Part shown: positions 46,324 to 59,001 of the stretch, one piece after another | Layout: each line of letters opens with the position of its first letter | Numbering within the stretch: the first letter of the stretch is position 1 | Assembly (NCBI GenBank): GCA_029216955.1 | Contig: JANAVB010004000.1 | Span: 4,596,538-4,660,537, forward strand | Source of the DNA: Iris pallida | Lineage: Eukaryota; Streptophyta; Magnoliopsida; Asparagales; Iridaceae | Length of the DNA stretch: 64,000 bases | Direction of reading: 5' to 3' | The notes under the pieces: generated by a model | What the model was told of the DNA's origin: nothing | Seen by the model: only the letters and a program-made list of their open reading frames with translations | Database searches by the model: none | Position numbers and translations under genes: made by a program

Positions 46324-46360
46324 AGTAAAAAAAAAAAAATATATATATATATAAGTAAAA
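46276..46360. repeat. (TA)n/(A)n microsatellite in 5' LTR
   Basis: TATATA run with a poly-A stretch and a second TA run. The 3' LTR has a simple TA run at 54466-54513. Confidence 0.9.
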
Positions 46361-48317
46361 AAAAGAACCTTAAAACCGGCTACAGTGCCCTAGCAAACCC
46401 GAGCGGCTGCTTTCTCTCGGTTGAGAGGAAGATATATAAAAAATTTAAGATTTGGATTTCAACCAAATCTTCATCAATTAATCCCAAATAAAATCCTGTA
46501 GATTACTAGAGGTATTCTCTACTAGATAGACTAAAGTTTAAACCTAAATCATTTGGAACTCGACTTAATTAAATCCTAATCCAATTCGAAGGAACCGAGT
46601 AAATATGCGCACGAAAATTTTGGAGAGGGATTATTCTAAACTTCTTCGTGAATCCTCAAATCATCGACTCAGGAGCGACCTCAAGTAGCCCGCGCACACA
46701 CCCCACCTCCTGCACACCGTCGGTGATTACCGGAGTGCCGCTGCTCAGCCCAGGCCGACCGCACCCAAAGTGCAACGCCAGATTTTTGACTGCAAGGTAC
46801 TCGACTTCCCACCTTGATTACTTAGTCCATCGTCGATCATTTTTAATTTCGTAAAGTTATTTAGAAACCCCACACAACTCTCTTCTAGTCCCTTCAAAGG
46901 GATTTCGGCATAACCCACTGGACCACCATAAAACTCAACGCAAAGTTGAGTGAAAAACTGACAAAAACAGAGTATATAAACTAGGTTAAAACCTCAACTA
47001 AGAAGCCAGTTTTCGATCAGAATATTAGGGTTACTGAGAAACAAATTAAAGACAGTTGAAGTTAACATAACCGAGATTAAAACACAACTTGTAGATCTGC
47101 ATTTCGATTTCTATGCATGAATTAAATCGATGTTAAAGTTTGACGAAAAATTAATTTTTAAAATAGTAAAACTTAGAAACTATCCCGATACGGCGTGCGC
47201 CCCGACATACCGAGCGACATGGTCGTGCACCATACACATCAAAAGGTGCGTATGGATGTTGCCGACGTGTGGGAACAGACGGAACTCGATTTCGTTGCGT
47301 GTGTGCGACGAAATCAGTACGTATCCGTCAAGGTACCCCTTTATCGACACTTTACAAACCTGACCATAACTTCGTGTACAGTCGTCGGATTGAGACGAAA
47401 CTTGTGCCAATGGGTCCGAATCCTAATTCTAGTCTTGTGTGCCATGTTTGGTCCAAATCTGAGAAGGTCGACTGGAACGCCTTTTTGGTGGGGCCTGCAA
47501 CCCGATCTAATGGGCGATTTTGTGCACGGCTAATCGGAATCCAATACTGGACATACCATTGGGTTCGTCTCCTCAAACCGGATCCGTAGACATGTAGTTT
47601 GATGACTTTAGAGACCGTAGACACTGGTGCGTGTTTCGGTGTAAAGCGGGTCCAACGACGGATATCGTTTTGACCCAAAATTACGATTTCGTCCCTGTTT
47701 CAAAATTTGACTTTCGGACATGCGTTTCCTAGGTATATCTTTTTCACCGAGAACATTTTTGATGTTTGTTTCAGCATCCAAATCCATCTATGAATTGTGA
47801 GTTTTGTGTTGACGCTTGCGATATTTGGATTTGCCCTCCTCGCACCACAGACAAGTATACCTTGCCATAGATTCTGATTGTGCTCATTTATTTCAGTATA
47901 TTTTATTAGTGCATATTTCTTTCTCTTATATTTTATTTTGTTTATGTGGTGCGTTCAAGTCACACTTGGGTGCGAGCGACTTGATTTAGTCGTTTTCATT
48001 ATTTTTATATTCTATTATGCATGACGACATAGAGTTAGATGACCACCTTATGAGTGTGAGATATTTTCATATCTCCTATGGCCATGACACATGTGTATCA
48101 CGTGATGAGTGAATTCATATAGGACACGGACGTGCGTACTCGACTGGCCATCGATACGTATGGGTTGTGCGACAGAAATGAGGTAATTGCTACTAGTATA
48201 TTGAGTTAGAAGCCGTAGCAGTTGCCAACTTGACAGACTATAGATAAATCTTGGATATGAGCATTGGGGGAGGGAACAGCTAATAGCGTAGGGGTTACAT
48301 TTACTTTTTACACACAT

Positions 48318-48395
48318 TTGTGGGCCGATAGTGACTCGTATGAGCACTACCTACTGCCCCTGGCCGACAGCGACTCGGATGAGCGCTACTTACTG
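48318..48395 (+). repeat. Two tandem 39-bp units in the inner LTR
   Basis: GGCCGATAGTGACTCGTATGAGCACTAC and GGCCGACAGCGACTCGGATGAGCGCTAC are successive units. The pair is also in the 3' LTR (56475-56553). The units are in frame with a small open frame (48264-48476; 56421-56651). Confidence 0.75.
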
Positions 48396-49011
48396 CCATT
48401 CTTTATTACTCTGCTGATCCTACAGCCCCTGCGTAGAATATTATCCTCAAAGTGCATCTCACATAGACGGTTATGAGGTCCAGTAGTGTCATAGTCGCAT
48501 GTTTACACATTCAGTTATTTCGACATATTTTTCTGTATCTTGTTACGTCCCTCCGAGGACCTGGTGATCTCTCCAGGATTAGACTAGCAGGACTATCCCC
48601 AAGAGTACGGAGCAGCTTTGGATCCTGCATACGTCGATGATGAGGCATCTCCCGCTGATACTTAGTTTTCTCTTTATTTTCTGAGATTTTGTAGTAGACA
48701 TCTTTTATCTTCATTGTTCTATTTTTGAGGAGGTTGGACTCCATTTAGTTGAGACTATTTTTTATAGCAGTTTGGCGTAGGAATGACCACCCGGCTATCT
48801 TTTGACTTCTTTTATTATCATTGAGACTTATTTATTCATTCTGTGTTGAGTGATGGATGAGATATAGTTATTATATTGTGGCTTATCATGTATTATTATT
48901 TACAGCTTATATACAAATACGAGGATATCACATATTGGTGTATTCTTTGTATATGTGCAGCTGGCACGCTGACGTACTTGGTCCTATGTATTATGGGGCT
49001 GGGGCGTTACA

Positions 49012-49218
49012 TGTTTTTGTGGTGGCCCATGCAGGTCTCCAATAATATTGTTGGGTTACCTGACTGTGCCCAACAAGCCTGCATATAGGAATAGGATATA
49101 GAATCTCATCCACTTATTAATAACTTCCTTGACCTCTTTTAAATTTCTTGCTTGACTGCTTGATTACATCCAGTTTGACTTTGTTCTAACCAAACACAAA
49201 TCTTTGTGCCAATATAGG
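49012..49218 (+). other. Leader of the inner chromovirus
   Basis: TTTTTGTGGTGGCCCATGCAGG lies 3 bp after the LTR end, as in family A. The leader then runs to the Gag ATG. No other feature seen. Confidence 0.6.
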
Positions 49219-50650
49219 ATGAATCTTCGTAGTGGACGCGCTACTCCCCTCGCCATTACTGATGGAAATACCACTGCTCAAGAAGGACCAGTGGGTCAGC
49301 CACCCATTTCCTCTACCACCCTAGTACCATCCGGACTGCAGCCTGTGATGATACCACCCACTACTCAGCAGCAAGCCCCAGTACCTCAAGTGGGGCAGAC
49401 AGACCTCGGGAACCCTGCAACTCAAGAGGAGTACCTACCGCTTGCACGACCCTATCTACCTTAGTCCCTACCACAGATTCCACCCCCACATCCACCATTA
49501 TTATATCCCCCACAACAGCCTCCATAGTATCCACCCTCTCATCCAACCCAGCAGCCCCTACCATATCCCTCACCATATCCATTATCATATCCTCCACCGC
49601 AGCTTCCATAGTATCCACCATCATATCCACCCCAGTATCCTCCATAGAATCTATCTCAATATCCTTTCTCATAACCCCACAATATCCCCTTCTATATCCC
49701 TCATATCCTCCACAGTACGGGCCTCAGGGTGTTCCACCATTCAGGTCCAGATGCCATATATACCCTCACAGCAGCCCATGCCTCAGGCTGGTGGGACCAC
49801 TACCGACCAAATTCTCCAGAGCTTAGTACAGGCTCAGATGCAGCAGAGCGAGACTATTAGGACGAGTTTGGAGACAGCACTGACCAGAGCACCCAAGCCT
49901 CTATGGGTACTATCGAAGGGTTCTGCAACATGAATCCTCCACACTTCAAGGGTACTGAAGACGTCATCGGGATCACCAATTGGCTGGTGAAGATAAAAAT
50001 CTCCTGAAGGATTCAGAGTTATCCGCAGATTTATGGATGATGGCAGTCAAGTTACAGTTGGATGGGAATGCCTACGATTGGTGGGCTGCTGAGGAGAGAC
50101 GGTTAGGAATTGATCAGACATGAATAGAATTCAAAAGGCTGTTCAATAAGAAGTTTTCCTCTGACATTGCCAAGAATGCTCTGTATGACCAGTTTCTACA
50201 CCTGGAGTAGGGGAGTATTACAGTTTATGAGTATGATGCCGAGTTTAGCCAGCTGAGTCATTTTGCACCAGGGTTAGTTACGACAGAGATGGAGAAAGCC
50301 AAGAGATTTTATAGAGGCTTGAGTATAGAGTTGCAGAGATATACCAGCACAGAGTTGAGAGTCTCCCAAGCAGCTGTTCTAGCAGAGGCTAGAACCCAAG
50401 AGGACATAAGCAAGAAGACGAACCGACGATCTACTTCGATGGTGGGATCAGCTAAGACCACTACAGGAGGGACAATGAGACGTCCTCCCACACATCAACA
50501 TCAGCAGAGGACAGGGCCATACCAGATACAGGAAAAGGCCACTTGCCATTACTGTGGCAAGGTTGGGCATGTTTAGAGAGATTGTAGATGACGGCTGGGA
50601 TACTGTTTAGCTTATAGATCGAACCAGCACCAGACCAGATATTGTCCATT
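49219..50650 (+). pseudogene. Gag of the inner chromovirus, decayed
   Basis: ATG 49219 gives MNLRSGRATP, the usual start of plant chromovirus Gag, then a Pro/Gln-rich head. Stops begin at 49462, inside a CCACCA/CATATCC low-complexity tract (49470-49680). Core Gag is readable in pieces: MNPPHFKGTED (49930), ADLWMMAVKLQLDGNAYDWW (50030), FYRGLSIELQRY (50306). A zinc knuckle CHYCGKVGHV, stop, RDC lies at 50541-50585. Several Trp and Gln codons have become stops. Confidence 0.85.
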
Positions 50651-51260
50651 TCAGAGGAATGCTCTACAGAATCAACAGAGGCCAGCAATTGTGGGGCCAG
50701 GAGCACCACGACCACCTTTACCCTCTCAGGTAGCCCAATTCCAGCATGCTATAGCACAGACGGGCAACCAGAGAGTTGGGAACACTTTTGCACTAGCTAT
50801 TGAAGAGACAGAACCAGAGGTGGATGTCATAGCAGGTATGGTTTTAGTTGTATCATTTTCTGCCATCATATTATTTGATACTGGTGCCACCCATTCATTC
50901 ATAGCCACTAGCTTTGTCACTAGACACAGTATACCCATGTCATATTTATCTAAAAATATTAGAATCCTTACTGGAGGAGGAGTAGTACCTGTTAGTGGTG
51001 TTTGTAGAGATTGTTCTGTAGTGATAAGTGGTAGAGAGATGAAGGCACGACTTCTTGTATTTCCAATGCCGACGTTCGATGTGGTTCTTGGAATGGACTG
51101 GTTGAGCCAGCATTTTGCCCTTATTGACTGCCATAGGGACAGTATCGTCTTTAGACACCCGAGTGATACGGAGTTCGAGTTTACCAAAGAGGAAGCCTTG
51201 AGGAGCGATGCACCTGCATTGGGGACTCACGTGATGTTGTAGGACACCACTCAGCACCCT
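50651..51260 (+). pseudogene. Aspartic protease of the inner chromovirus
   Basis: Frame 50691-51242 reads a full retropepsin-type domain: LFDTGATHSFI with catalytic DTGA at 50877-50888, a central beta region with VPVSGVCRDCSVVISGREM, and the C-terminal VVLGMDWLSQHFALIDC. A TAG at 51240 separates it from RT. Apart from that stop the domain appears whole. Confidence 0.85.
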
Positions 51261-52480
51261 GTGATCATTGAGTTCGAGGATGTGTTCCCCGAGGAATTGC
51301 TAGGACTACCACCTGACCGAGACATCAAGTTTTCTATTGAACTTATTCCCGGAGCCGAACCTATTTCGTCTCGAGTATATCGACTAGCACCGAAGGAGTT
51401 GGTAGAGATGAAGATGCAGATTGACGACTTATTGGAGAAAGGCTTTAGTCGTGCCAGTGCGTCACCATGAGGAGCACCCGTACTTTTTGTGCCTAAGAAA
51501 GACGGGACAGTGCGCATGTGCATCGATTACAGAACCCTGAATGCGGTGACCATGAAGAATAAGTACCCTTTGCCATGCATAGACGATCTATTTGATCAAC
51601 TGAGTTGAGCAAAAGTATTCTCCAGGATTGACTTACGATCGGGCTATCACCAACTGAAGGTTCGGAAAGAAGATATTTCGAAGACGGCTTTTCGATCGAG
51701 ATATAGACACTACGAGTTCTTGGTCATGCCCTTCGGGTTGACCAATGCTCCCGCAGTCTTCATGAACTTAATGAAAAAGATCTTTCATCAGTACTTGGAC
51801 AAATTTATGGTCATCTTTATAGATGATATCTTGAAATACTCGAAGAGCCAAGAGGAGCATGAGCAGCATCTACGAATAGTTTTAGGAATCTTTAGGGATG
51901 AGCAAATTTTTGTGAAGCTTAGCAAGTGTGATTTCTTTCTCAAGGAGGTTTCATTTCTTGGACACATTGTTACTAGAGACGACATATCGGTAGATCCTGA
52001 GAAGATCACAGCAGTCAAGGCATGGCCCGCTCCCACATCAGCTTCTGAGGTAAGAAGTTTTCTTGGACTTGCGGGATACTACCAAAGGTTCATAGAAGAT
52101 TTCTCTCAAATAGCAGGGCCGATAACTCGACTCACTTGCAAGGATCAGGAGTTTGTGTGGACAGATGAGTGTCAAGCCACTTTTGATGAGTTGAAGAAGC
52201 GCTTGACCACTGCACCTATCTTGACACTACCATCGGGCCTAGGTGGTTTTGTGTTTTACATTGATGCATCCGGGAAAGGATTAGGATGCGTACTGATACA
52301 GCACGGTCATGTAGTAGCATATGCATCGAGACAGTTTAGGGTGCACGAGAAAAAATTATCCAACCCACGGTCTAGAGCTCGCAGTGGTTATCTTTGCCTT
52401 GAAGCTATGGAGACAGTACTTGTACAACGAGAAGGTTGATATCTACACTAATCATAAGAGCCTCAAGTACGTATTCACAT
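51261..52480 (+). pseudogene. Reverse transcriptase and RNase H start of the inner chromovirus
   Basis: LPPDRDIKFSIELIPGAEPIS opens the RT; stops at 51468 and 51606 interrupt the fingers. Palm and thumb (51720-52439) are open: [26 protein letters not shown] with both Asp present (51816-51827), [21 protein letters not shown]. RNase H begins [12 protein letters not shown] (about 52255). A shift near 52365 and a stop at 52438 follow. Confidence 0.87.
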
Positions 52481-52880
52481 AAAAAGAGTTGAATATGCGA
52501 CAACGACGTTGGTTGGAGTTGATGAAAGATTACGAGATTGAGCTACATTATCATCCGAGCAAGGCTAATGTTGTGGCAGACGCATTGAGCCGTAAACCCA
52601 TGGCACACTTCTTGACTACACAGAAGAAGTTGATCAGAGACTTGCAGCAGCTTGGAATTGAGGTAGTATTGCTTGGAGCAGATGGCGTGTTAGCCAACCT
52701 CCAAGTGAAATTGTTACTAGTAGATCGGATCAAGGCTGCATTACTTGCAGATGATAGATTCTGATAACTTTGAGAGAGGACCGAGACAAGGGAGCAAACG
52801 GGATTGAGGATTCATCCCGATGGGACATTGTGACGTGGTTATCATATTTATGTTCCTAATGGGGAATTACGGCAGGAGTT
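52481..52880 (+). pseudogene. RNase H end and linker of the inner chromovirus
   Basis: Reads [31 protein letters not shown], the conserved end of gypsy RNase H, followed by a 50-codon linker and a shift near 52760. Damage is a stop at 52482 and the shift. Confidence 0.85.
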
Positions 52881-54150
52881 GATGGCAGAAGCACACAATT
52901 TGACTTTCTCTATTCATCCCGGAGGAACTAAGATGTACCGGGACTTACGATAGTATTATTGGTGGCACAGAATGAAACGAGAGATAGCTCGTTTCGTGGC
53001 TAAGTCTTTGGAATGCCAGCAAGTGAAGGCCGAGCACCAGAGGACGGCGGGATTATTACAACCACTACCTATTTCCGAGTAGAAGTGGGCGCACATTACG
53101 ATGGATTTAGTCACCTGATTTTCTTGGAGTCCTAGTGGACGAGATGTGGTATGGGTGATTGTTGATAGACTTACCAAATTGGCCTACTTCTTACCTTTTT
53201 GCGTGGGGCAGTCCACGAAAGTTTTGGCAGATATGTATATGAAGCAAATAGTAAAGCTATACGGTATACCAGTTAGCATCGTGTCGGATCATGACTCGAG
53301 GTTTATCTCATATTTTTGGAAGAATATGCAGGACAGTTTGGATACGCATTTGAAGTTTAGCACGTTATACCATCCGCAGACAGATGGCCAGTCAGAGCAT
53401 ACGATTCAGACGCTAGAGGATATGTTGAGAGCGTGTATGCTTGACTTTGGCAGATCATGGGAGGACCACCTACATCTTGTGGAGTTTTCTTACAACAATA
53501 GCTATCAAACGAGCATTCAAATAGCTCCGTTTGAAGCATTGTATGGTAGGAAGTGTCAATCTCCTATCTGTTAGAGCGACATAGGAGAGCGACAGATATT
53601 GGGTCCCGAACTGGTTTTGAGCACAGTGGAGAAGGTAAAGATGATACAAGACCACCTGCGAGCAGCACAGGATCGACAGAAGCAGTGGGCAGATAACCGT
53701 CATCGACCTTTAGAATTCAAGGAAGGCGACCATGTTTTCTTGAAGATATCCCCCACTAGAGGCACGATTCGGTTCGGAGGACATGGCAAGTTGAGTCCAG
53801 GATACATTGGTCCTTTTGATATCTTGGAGCGTGTGGGAGAAGTCGCATATAGATTGGCCTTGCCACCGTCGCTAGAAGGAGTACATGACATTTTCCACGT
53901 GTCGCAGCTGAGGAGGTACGTGGCAGACAGCAATCATGTGCTTGATCACTCCGAGATCACCGTTGGACCAAGTTTGTCGTACGAAGAGTAACTAGTAGGT
54001 ATCCTCGATCGTCGAGTGAATTTGTTGTGGAATCAATCTATACCATTGGTTCACGAGGCATGGAAGCATCACTCGCCAGGGGAATCTACTTGGAAGCGCG
54101 AGGACGACATCCGAAATCGTTATCCGTATTTGTTTGAAGACGAAGGTACG
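52881..54150 (+). pseudogene. Integrase with chromodomain of the inner chromovirus
   Basis: The HHCC region is damaged (KSLECQQVK, Ser for the first Cys). The catalytic core is mostly open at 53146-53574: VSDHDSRF (second Asp), QTDGQSEHTIQ (Glu), WEDHLHLVEFSYNNS. Stops at 52948, 53081, 53117 and 53573. The C-terminal module (53599-53991) has WADNRHRPLEF, RGTIRFGGHGKLSPGYIGPF and VFHVSQLRRYV-like text. The chromodomain-like end at 53995-54150 includes RVNLLWNQSIPLVHEAWKHH-like residues and YPYLF. This places it, like the outer element, in the Tekay/Del chromovirus group. Confidence 0.87.
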
Positions 54151-54256
54151 TCTTGCATTTTAAGCTCTTAAATTTTTATCATTTTCTTTGCATTGCATTT
54201 GATCCCCTGGCCTTCGTTTAATTTTGAGGATGAAATTTTCTTTAAGTTGGGGAGGT
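54151..54256 (+). other. 3' untranslated region and polypurine tract of the inner chromovirus
   Basis: GAGGATGAAATTTTCTTTAAG then TTGGGGAGGT immediately before the LTR start TGTAAACCCC. Confidence 0.8.
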
Positions 54257-54463
54257 TGTAAACCCCTAATATTTTTCTAATTAATTTAGTACTTTAAATT
54301 ATTTTTTATGATATTATTTTTGAATTAAATAAGTAGTTGATATATATGTATATATATATAAATATGTATTCTTGTGTTGCATGATATTTTAATTGCTACT
54401 AAATATAGTCTACAAATGTTGTAAAATAAATTTTGATACTTATTTACAATTTATAGGATTCTC

Positions 54464-54516
<53 letters not shown>

Positions 54517-57168
54517 TAAAAAAAGAACCTTAAAATCGGCTACAGTGTCCTAGCAAACCCGAGCGGCTGCTTTCTCTCGGGTGAGAGGAAGATATATAAA
54601 AAATTTAAGATTTGGATTTCAACCAAATCTTCATCAAATAATCCCAAATAAAATCCTGTAGATTCCTAGAGGGATTCTCTACTAGATAGACTAAAATTTA
54701 CCTAAATCAATTAAAACTCGGCTTAATTAAATCCTAATCCAATTCGAAGGAACCGAGTATATATGCGCACGAAAATTTCATAGAGGGATTCTTCTAAACT
54801 TTTTCGTCAATCCTCAAATCATCGACTCAGGAGCGACCTCAAGTAGCCCTCGCACACACCCCACCTCCTGCACACCGTCGGCGATTACCGGAGCGCCGCT
54901 GCTCAGTCCAGGCCGACCGCACCCAAAATGCAACGCCAGATTTTTGACTGCAAGGTACCCGACTTCCCACCTTGATTACTCAATCCATCGTCGATCATTT
55001 TTAATTTCGTGAAGTTATTTAGAAACCCCACACAACCTTTTTGAGTCCCTTCAAAGGGATTTCGGCATAACCCACTGGACCGCCGTAAAACTCAACGCAA
55101 AGTTGAGTAAAAAACTGACAAAAATAGAGTATATAAACTAGGTTAAAACCTCAACTTATAACCCAGTTTTCGATCAGAATATTAGCGTTACCGAGAAAAA
55201 AATTAAAGGCAGTTGAAATTAACATAACCGAGATTAAAACACAATTGTAGATCTGTATTTCGATATCTATGCATGAATTAAATCGATGTTAAAGTTAGAC
55301 AAAAAATTATTTTTTTAAATAGTAAAACATCGAAACTATCCCGATACGGCATGCGCTCCGACAAACCGGGCGACATGGTCGTACACCATACACATTGAAA
55401 GGCGCATATGGATGTTGCCAACGTATGGGAACAGACGAAACTCGATTTCATTGCGTGTGTGCGACGAAATCAGTGCGCATCCGTCAAGGTACCCCTATAT
55501 CGACACTTTCCAAACCTGACAATAACTTCGTGTACAGTCGTCGGATTGAGACAAAACTTGTGCCAACAGGTCCGAATCATAATTCTAGTCTTGTATGTCA
55601 TGTTTGGTCCAAATTTGAGAAGGTCGACCGGAACACCTTTTTGGTGGGGCCCACGACCCGATCCAATGGGCGATTTTGTGCACGGCTCATCTGAATCCAA
55701 AACTGGATATACTGTTCGGTTCGTCTCCTTAAACCGGATCTGTAGACATATAGTTTGACGACTTTAGAGACCGTAGACATTGGTGCGTATTTTGGTACAA
55801 AGTGGGTCCAACGGCGGATATCGTTTTGACCCGAAATTATGATTTCGTGCCTGTTCCAAAATTTAACTTTCGGACAGGCATTTTCTAGGTATATTGTTTA
55901 CAATGAGAACAATTTTGATGTTTGTTTCAGCATCCGGAGCCATCTGTGAATTGTGAGTTTTGTGTTGACGCTTGCGATATTTGGATTTGCCCTCCTCGTA
56001 CCGCAGGCAAGTATACCTTGTCATAGATTCTGATTGTGCTCATTTATTTTAGTATATTTTATTAGTACATGTTTCTTTCTCTTATTTTTCCTTTTGTTTA
56101 TGAGGTGCGTCTAAGTCACACTTGTGTGCGAGCGACTTGATTTAGTCGTTTTCGTTATTTTTATATTCTATTATGCATGTCGACTTAGAGTTAGACGACC
56201 ACCTTATAAGTGTGGGATATTTTCATGTCACCTATGGCCATGACACATGTGTATCACGTGATGAGTGAGTTCATATAGGACACGGACTTGCGTACTCGAC
56301 TTGCCATCGATACGTATGGGTCGTACGACGGATATAAGGTAATTGCTACTAGTGTATTGAGTTAGAAGCCGTAGCAGTTGCCAACTGGACAGGCTATGGA
56401 TATATCTTGGACATGAGCATTTGGGGGAGGGGACAGCTACTAGCGTAGGGGCTACATTTACCTTTTACACACATTTATGGGCTGATAGTGACTCGTATGA
56501 GCACTACCTTCTGTCCCTGGCCGATAGCGACTCGAATGAGCACTACTTACAGCCATTCTTTATTACTCTGCTGATCGTACAGCCCCTGCGTAGAACGTTG
56601 TCCTCAAAGTGCATCTCACATAGACGGTTAGGAGATCCAGTAGAGTCATAGTCGGATGTTTACATATTCAGTTATTTCGACATATTTTTCTGTATCTTGT
56701 TACGTCCCTCTGAGGACCTGGTGATCTCTCCAGGATTAGATGAGCAGGACTATGCCCAGGAGTACGAAGCAGCTTTGTATCCTGCATACGTCGATGATGA
56801 GACATCTCCCGCTGATAATTAGTTTCCTTCTTATTTTATGAGATTTTGTAGTGGACATCTTTTATCTTCATTGTTCTATTTTTGAGGAGGTTGGACTCCA
56901 TTTAGTTGAGACAATTTTTTATAGATGTTTGGCGTGGGAATGACCACCCAGCTATCTCTTCACCTCTTTTATTATCATTGAGACTTATTTATTCATTAAT
57001 TGTTGAGCGGTGGATGAGATATAGTTATTATATTGTGGCTTATCATGTATTATTATCTACAGTTTATATACAAATACGAGGATACCACATATTGGTGTAT
57101 TCTTTGTATATGTGCAGCTGACATTCTGACGAACTTGGTCCGATGTATTATGGGGCTAGGGCGTTACA
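54257..57168 (+). mobile_element. 3' LTR of the inner chromovirus (2912 bp)
   Basis: TGTAAACCCCTAA to GGGCGTTACA, collinear with 46070-49011. Followed by GTTGT (57169-57173) and then outer LTR sequence. Confidence 0.93.
54466..54515. repeat. (TA)n microsatellite in 3' LTR
   Basis: About 45 bp of TA, in the same LTR position as 46276-46350. Confidence 0.9.
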
Positions 57169-57173
57169 GTTGT
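57169..57173 (+). repeat. Target-site duplication GTTGT, right of inner chromovirus
   Basis: Exact repeat of 46065-46069; the empty site in the outer 5' LTR (about 37098) reads GTTGC. Confidence 0.9.
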
Positions 57174-59001
57174 AATATATGTATGCTCTGAAATCAAAAA
57201 CTGAAAAGTGAATGTATGTTATATATTTATATAGAAATCTGAGTTTCATATTACACCCTTCACTATACTGTTACACTCTTGATTGACACACACACACCCT
57301 ATCACTACTGCCACTGTCACACTATACTCACATTATACGTTATCACTCCACCTTGACACTATGACACCCTAATATATTCACACCATATACTCTACACACA
57401 CACACTCACATATATATACATGTGACACTAACTTTGACACTATACACTTACCTCTATAGGCCTATATGTATATGATGTGAATGATGGATAATATGAATGC
57501 ACATATGTATATATATTGCTATATGTATTATAGGCAATAGCCATATATGTGATGTATATATTAGTAAATATATACCTTGGTCTGATACTTGTTGTATTTG
57601 TGCTTGTGCTAGCCTAGATTGCATAGACTAGGTTTGGTTAGGCCTAGAATGACTTGTTAGACTAGATTAGACTTAGAATAGATTGGTTAACCTAGTTTGA
57701 CTATGATTGTTGACTAGAGTTGACCAAGAGTTGACTTTAGTCTAGAATGACCTAGAAATCATATAAAGTGCATTATAATCTTCAATATCACTTTCTAGAC
57801 ATGTTGTGACTTGTGTTGCTCTAAATAGGACTCAAGTAATCTGTTTGGACATCTATAATCATCAGACACTCAGAATATCTGGCGAGTACATTCTCTAACC
57901 GTTTCATACTTGTTGGCATATATTTATGCTCTAGATTACTTTACTTGATGTTGTCACGTTGTTAACACGGATTGGTACTATATGGATCCTTTCATGAGAT
58001 GTTATCCCCTCGGGAGCATCGGGATACGTCATGTCATGTGCTTTTCATGTACATCATGTATTCATGTGCTTTCATCATTCATGTGCACTCTTGTGATTCA
58101 TGTACTCTCATGTTCACAGAGTCCACCATGTATACTTCATGCGCACCCATTATGGGCACATATGTGAAATCATGTGCAATAACATAACTTGTCTGGATCT
58201 TTGTGTATTGATTGTGGTACATAAAAGTATAAATAGTCATGTGAACAATTCCAAAGTAGTGTAATCATGTACAAACATTTTAGTGTAATCATGTGCAAAT
58301 TCAAGCCGTTCACATGTCTATCTTGTACTCTACATCACTAGCCACTGATAGTTCTTTACTTATAGTAGATATTTTCTTACAGTCATCTCTTTTACTTCAT
58401 GTATATTCTTCAGCGTTTCATGTATCTTACTTTATAGCATGCTTACATTTTCTATCATGATATAAACTGCGTGAGATATATTATGCTCGTTCCTGTCCTG
58501 ACTGAACCTGTTGAAATATTACAGATGATATTGAGGAGTTCTGTCATACGTATTATGGAGCTGGCCTAGATGACACCTGCGAGTTGGACTCTAAGGACGA
58601 CCCAGTGCGGAGGATATTACCCAGTAGTCTAGGCTAGTTAGCTTGACTTATTATCTTATTTTATTATCTTGTCTTATTTGGATACACTATGTATATATTT
58701 GGAATCTTGTTGTTGTTCTGGATGTTTATGGATATGTTATCTTAGACACCTAGACTTTTTCTCTTGTTGTTTTTTATTTTGTGATCTTCATATCATATAT
58801 ATCTATCTTATCATATTTCTAACATAGTTGTGATTGAGCTGTACATTTCTGTATTGTCCTCCGTTTGGAGAGTATATAATTTATAGGTACCTTATGATTG
58901 TTAGATGTATGTGACGTAGGACAGCGTTCTACCGTCGATACTGTGGCATAGGCTGGACGTACCCACTTTTCGTGCCCCCACACTGGGTGCGGGTCGTGAA
59001 A

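Larger units (their letters stand above)
46070..49011 (+). mobile_element. 5' LTR of the inner chromovirus (2942 bp)
   Basis: Runs TGTCAGCCCCCAA to GGGGCGTTACA and matches 54257-57168 with an estimated 90-95% identity by eye. It contains a TA microsatellite (46276-46350), a GC-richer mid-part, GAGGACCTGGTGATCTCTCC near 48556, and two tandem 39-bp units (48318-48395). A partial duplicate of its first 212 bp precedes it (45800-46011). Confidence 0.92.
44061..59001 (+). mobile_element. 3' LTR of the outer chromovirus, split by the inner chromovirus
   Basis: The left portion 44061-45799 starts TGTCACTACCAC and aligns to 35358-37100. The right portion 57174-59001 aligns to about 37105-38936. Its last bases read GTGAAA where the 5' LTR has GTGACA. 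A TATTT follows, matching CATTT before the 5' LTR with one mismatch. Confidence 0.88.
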
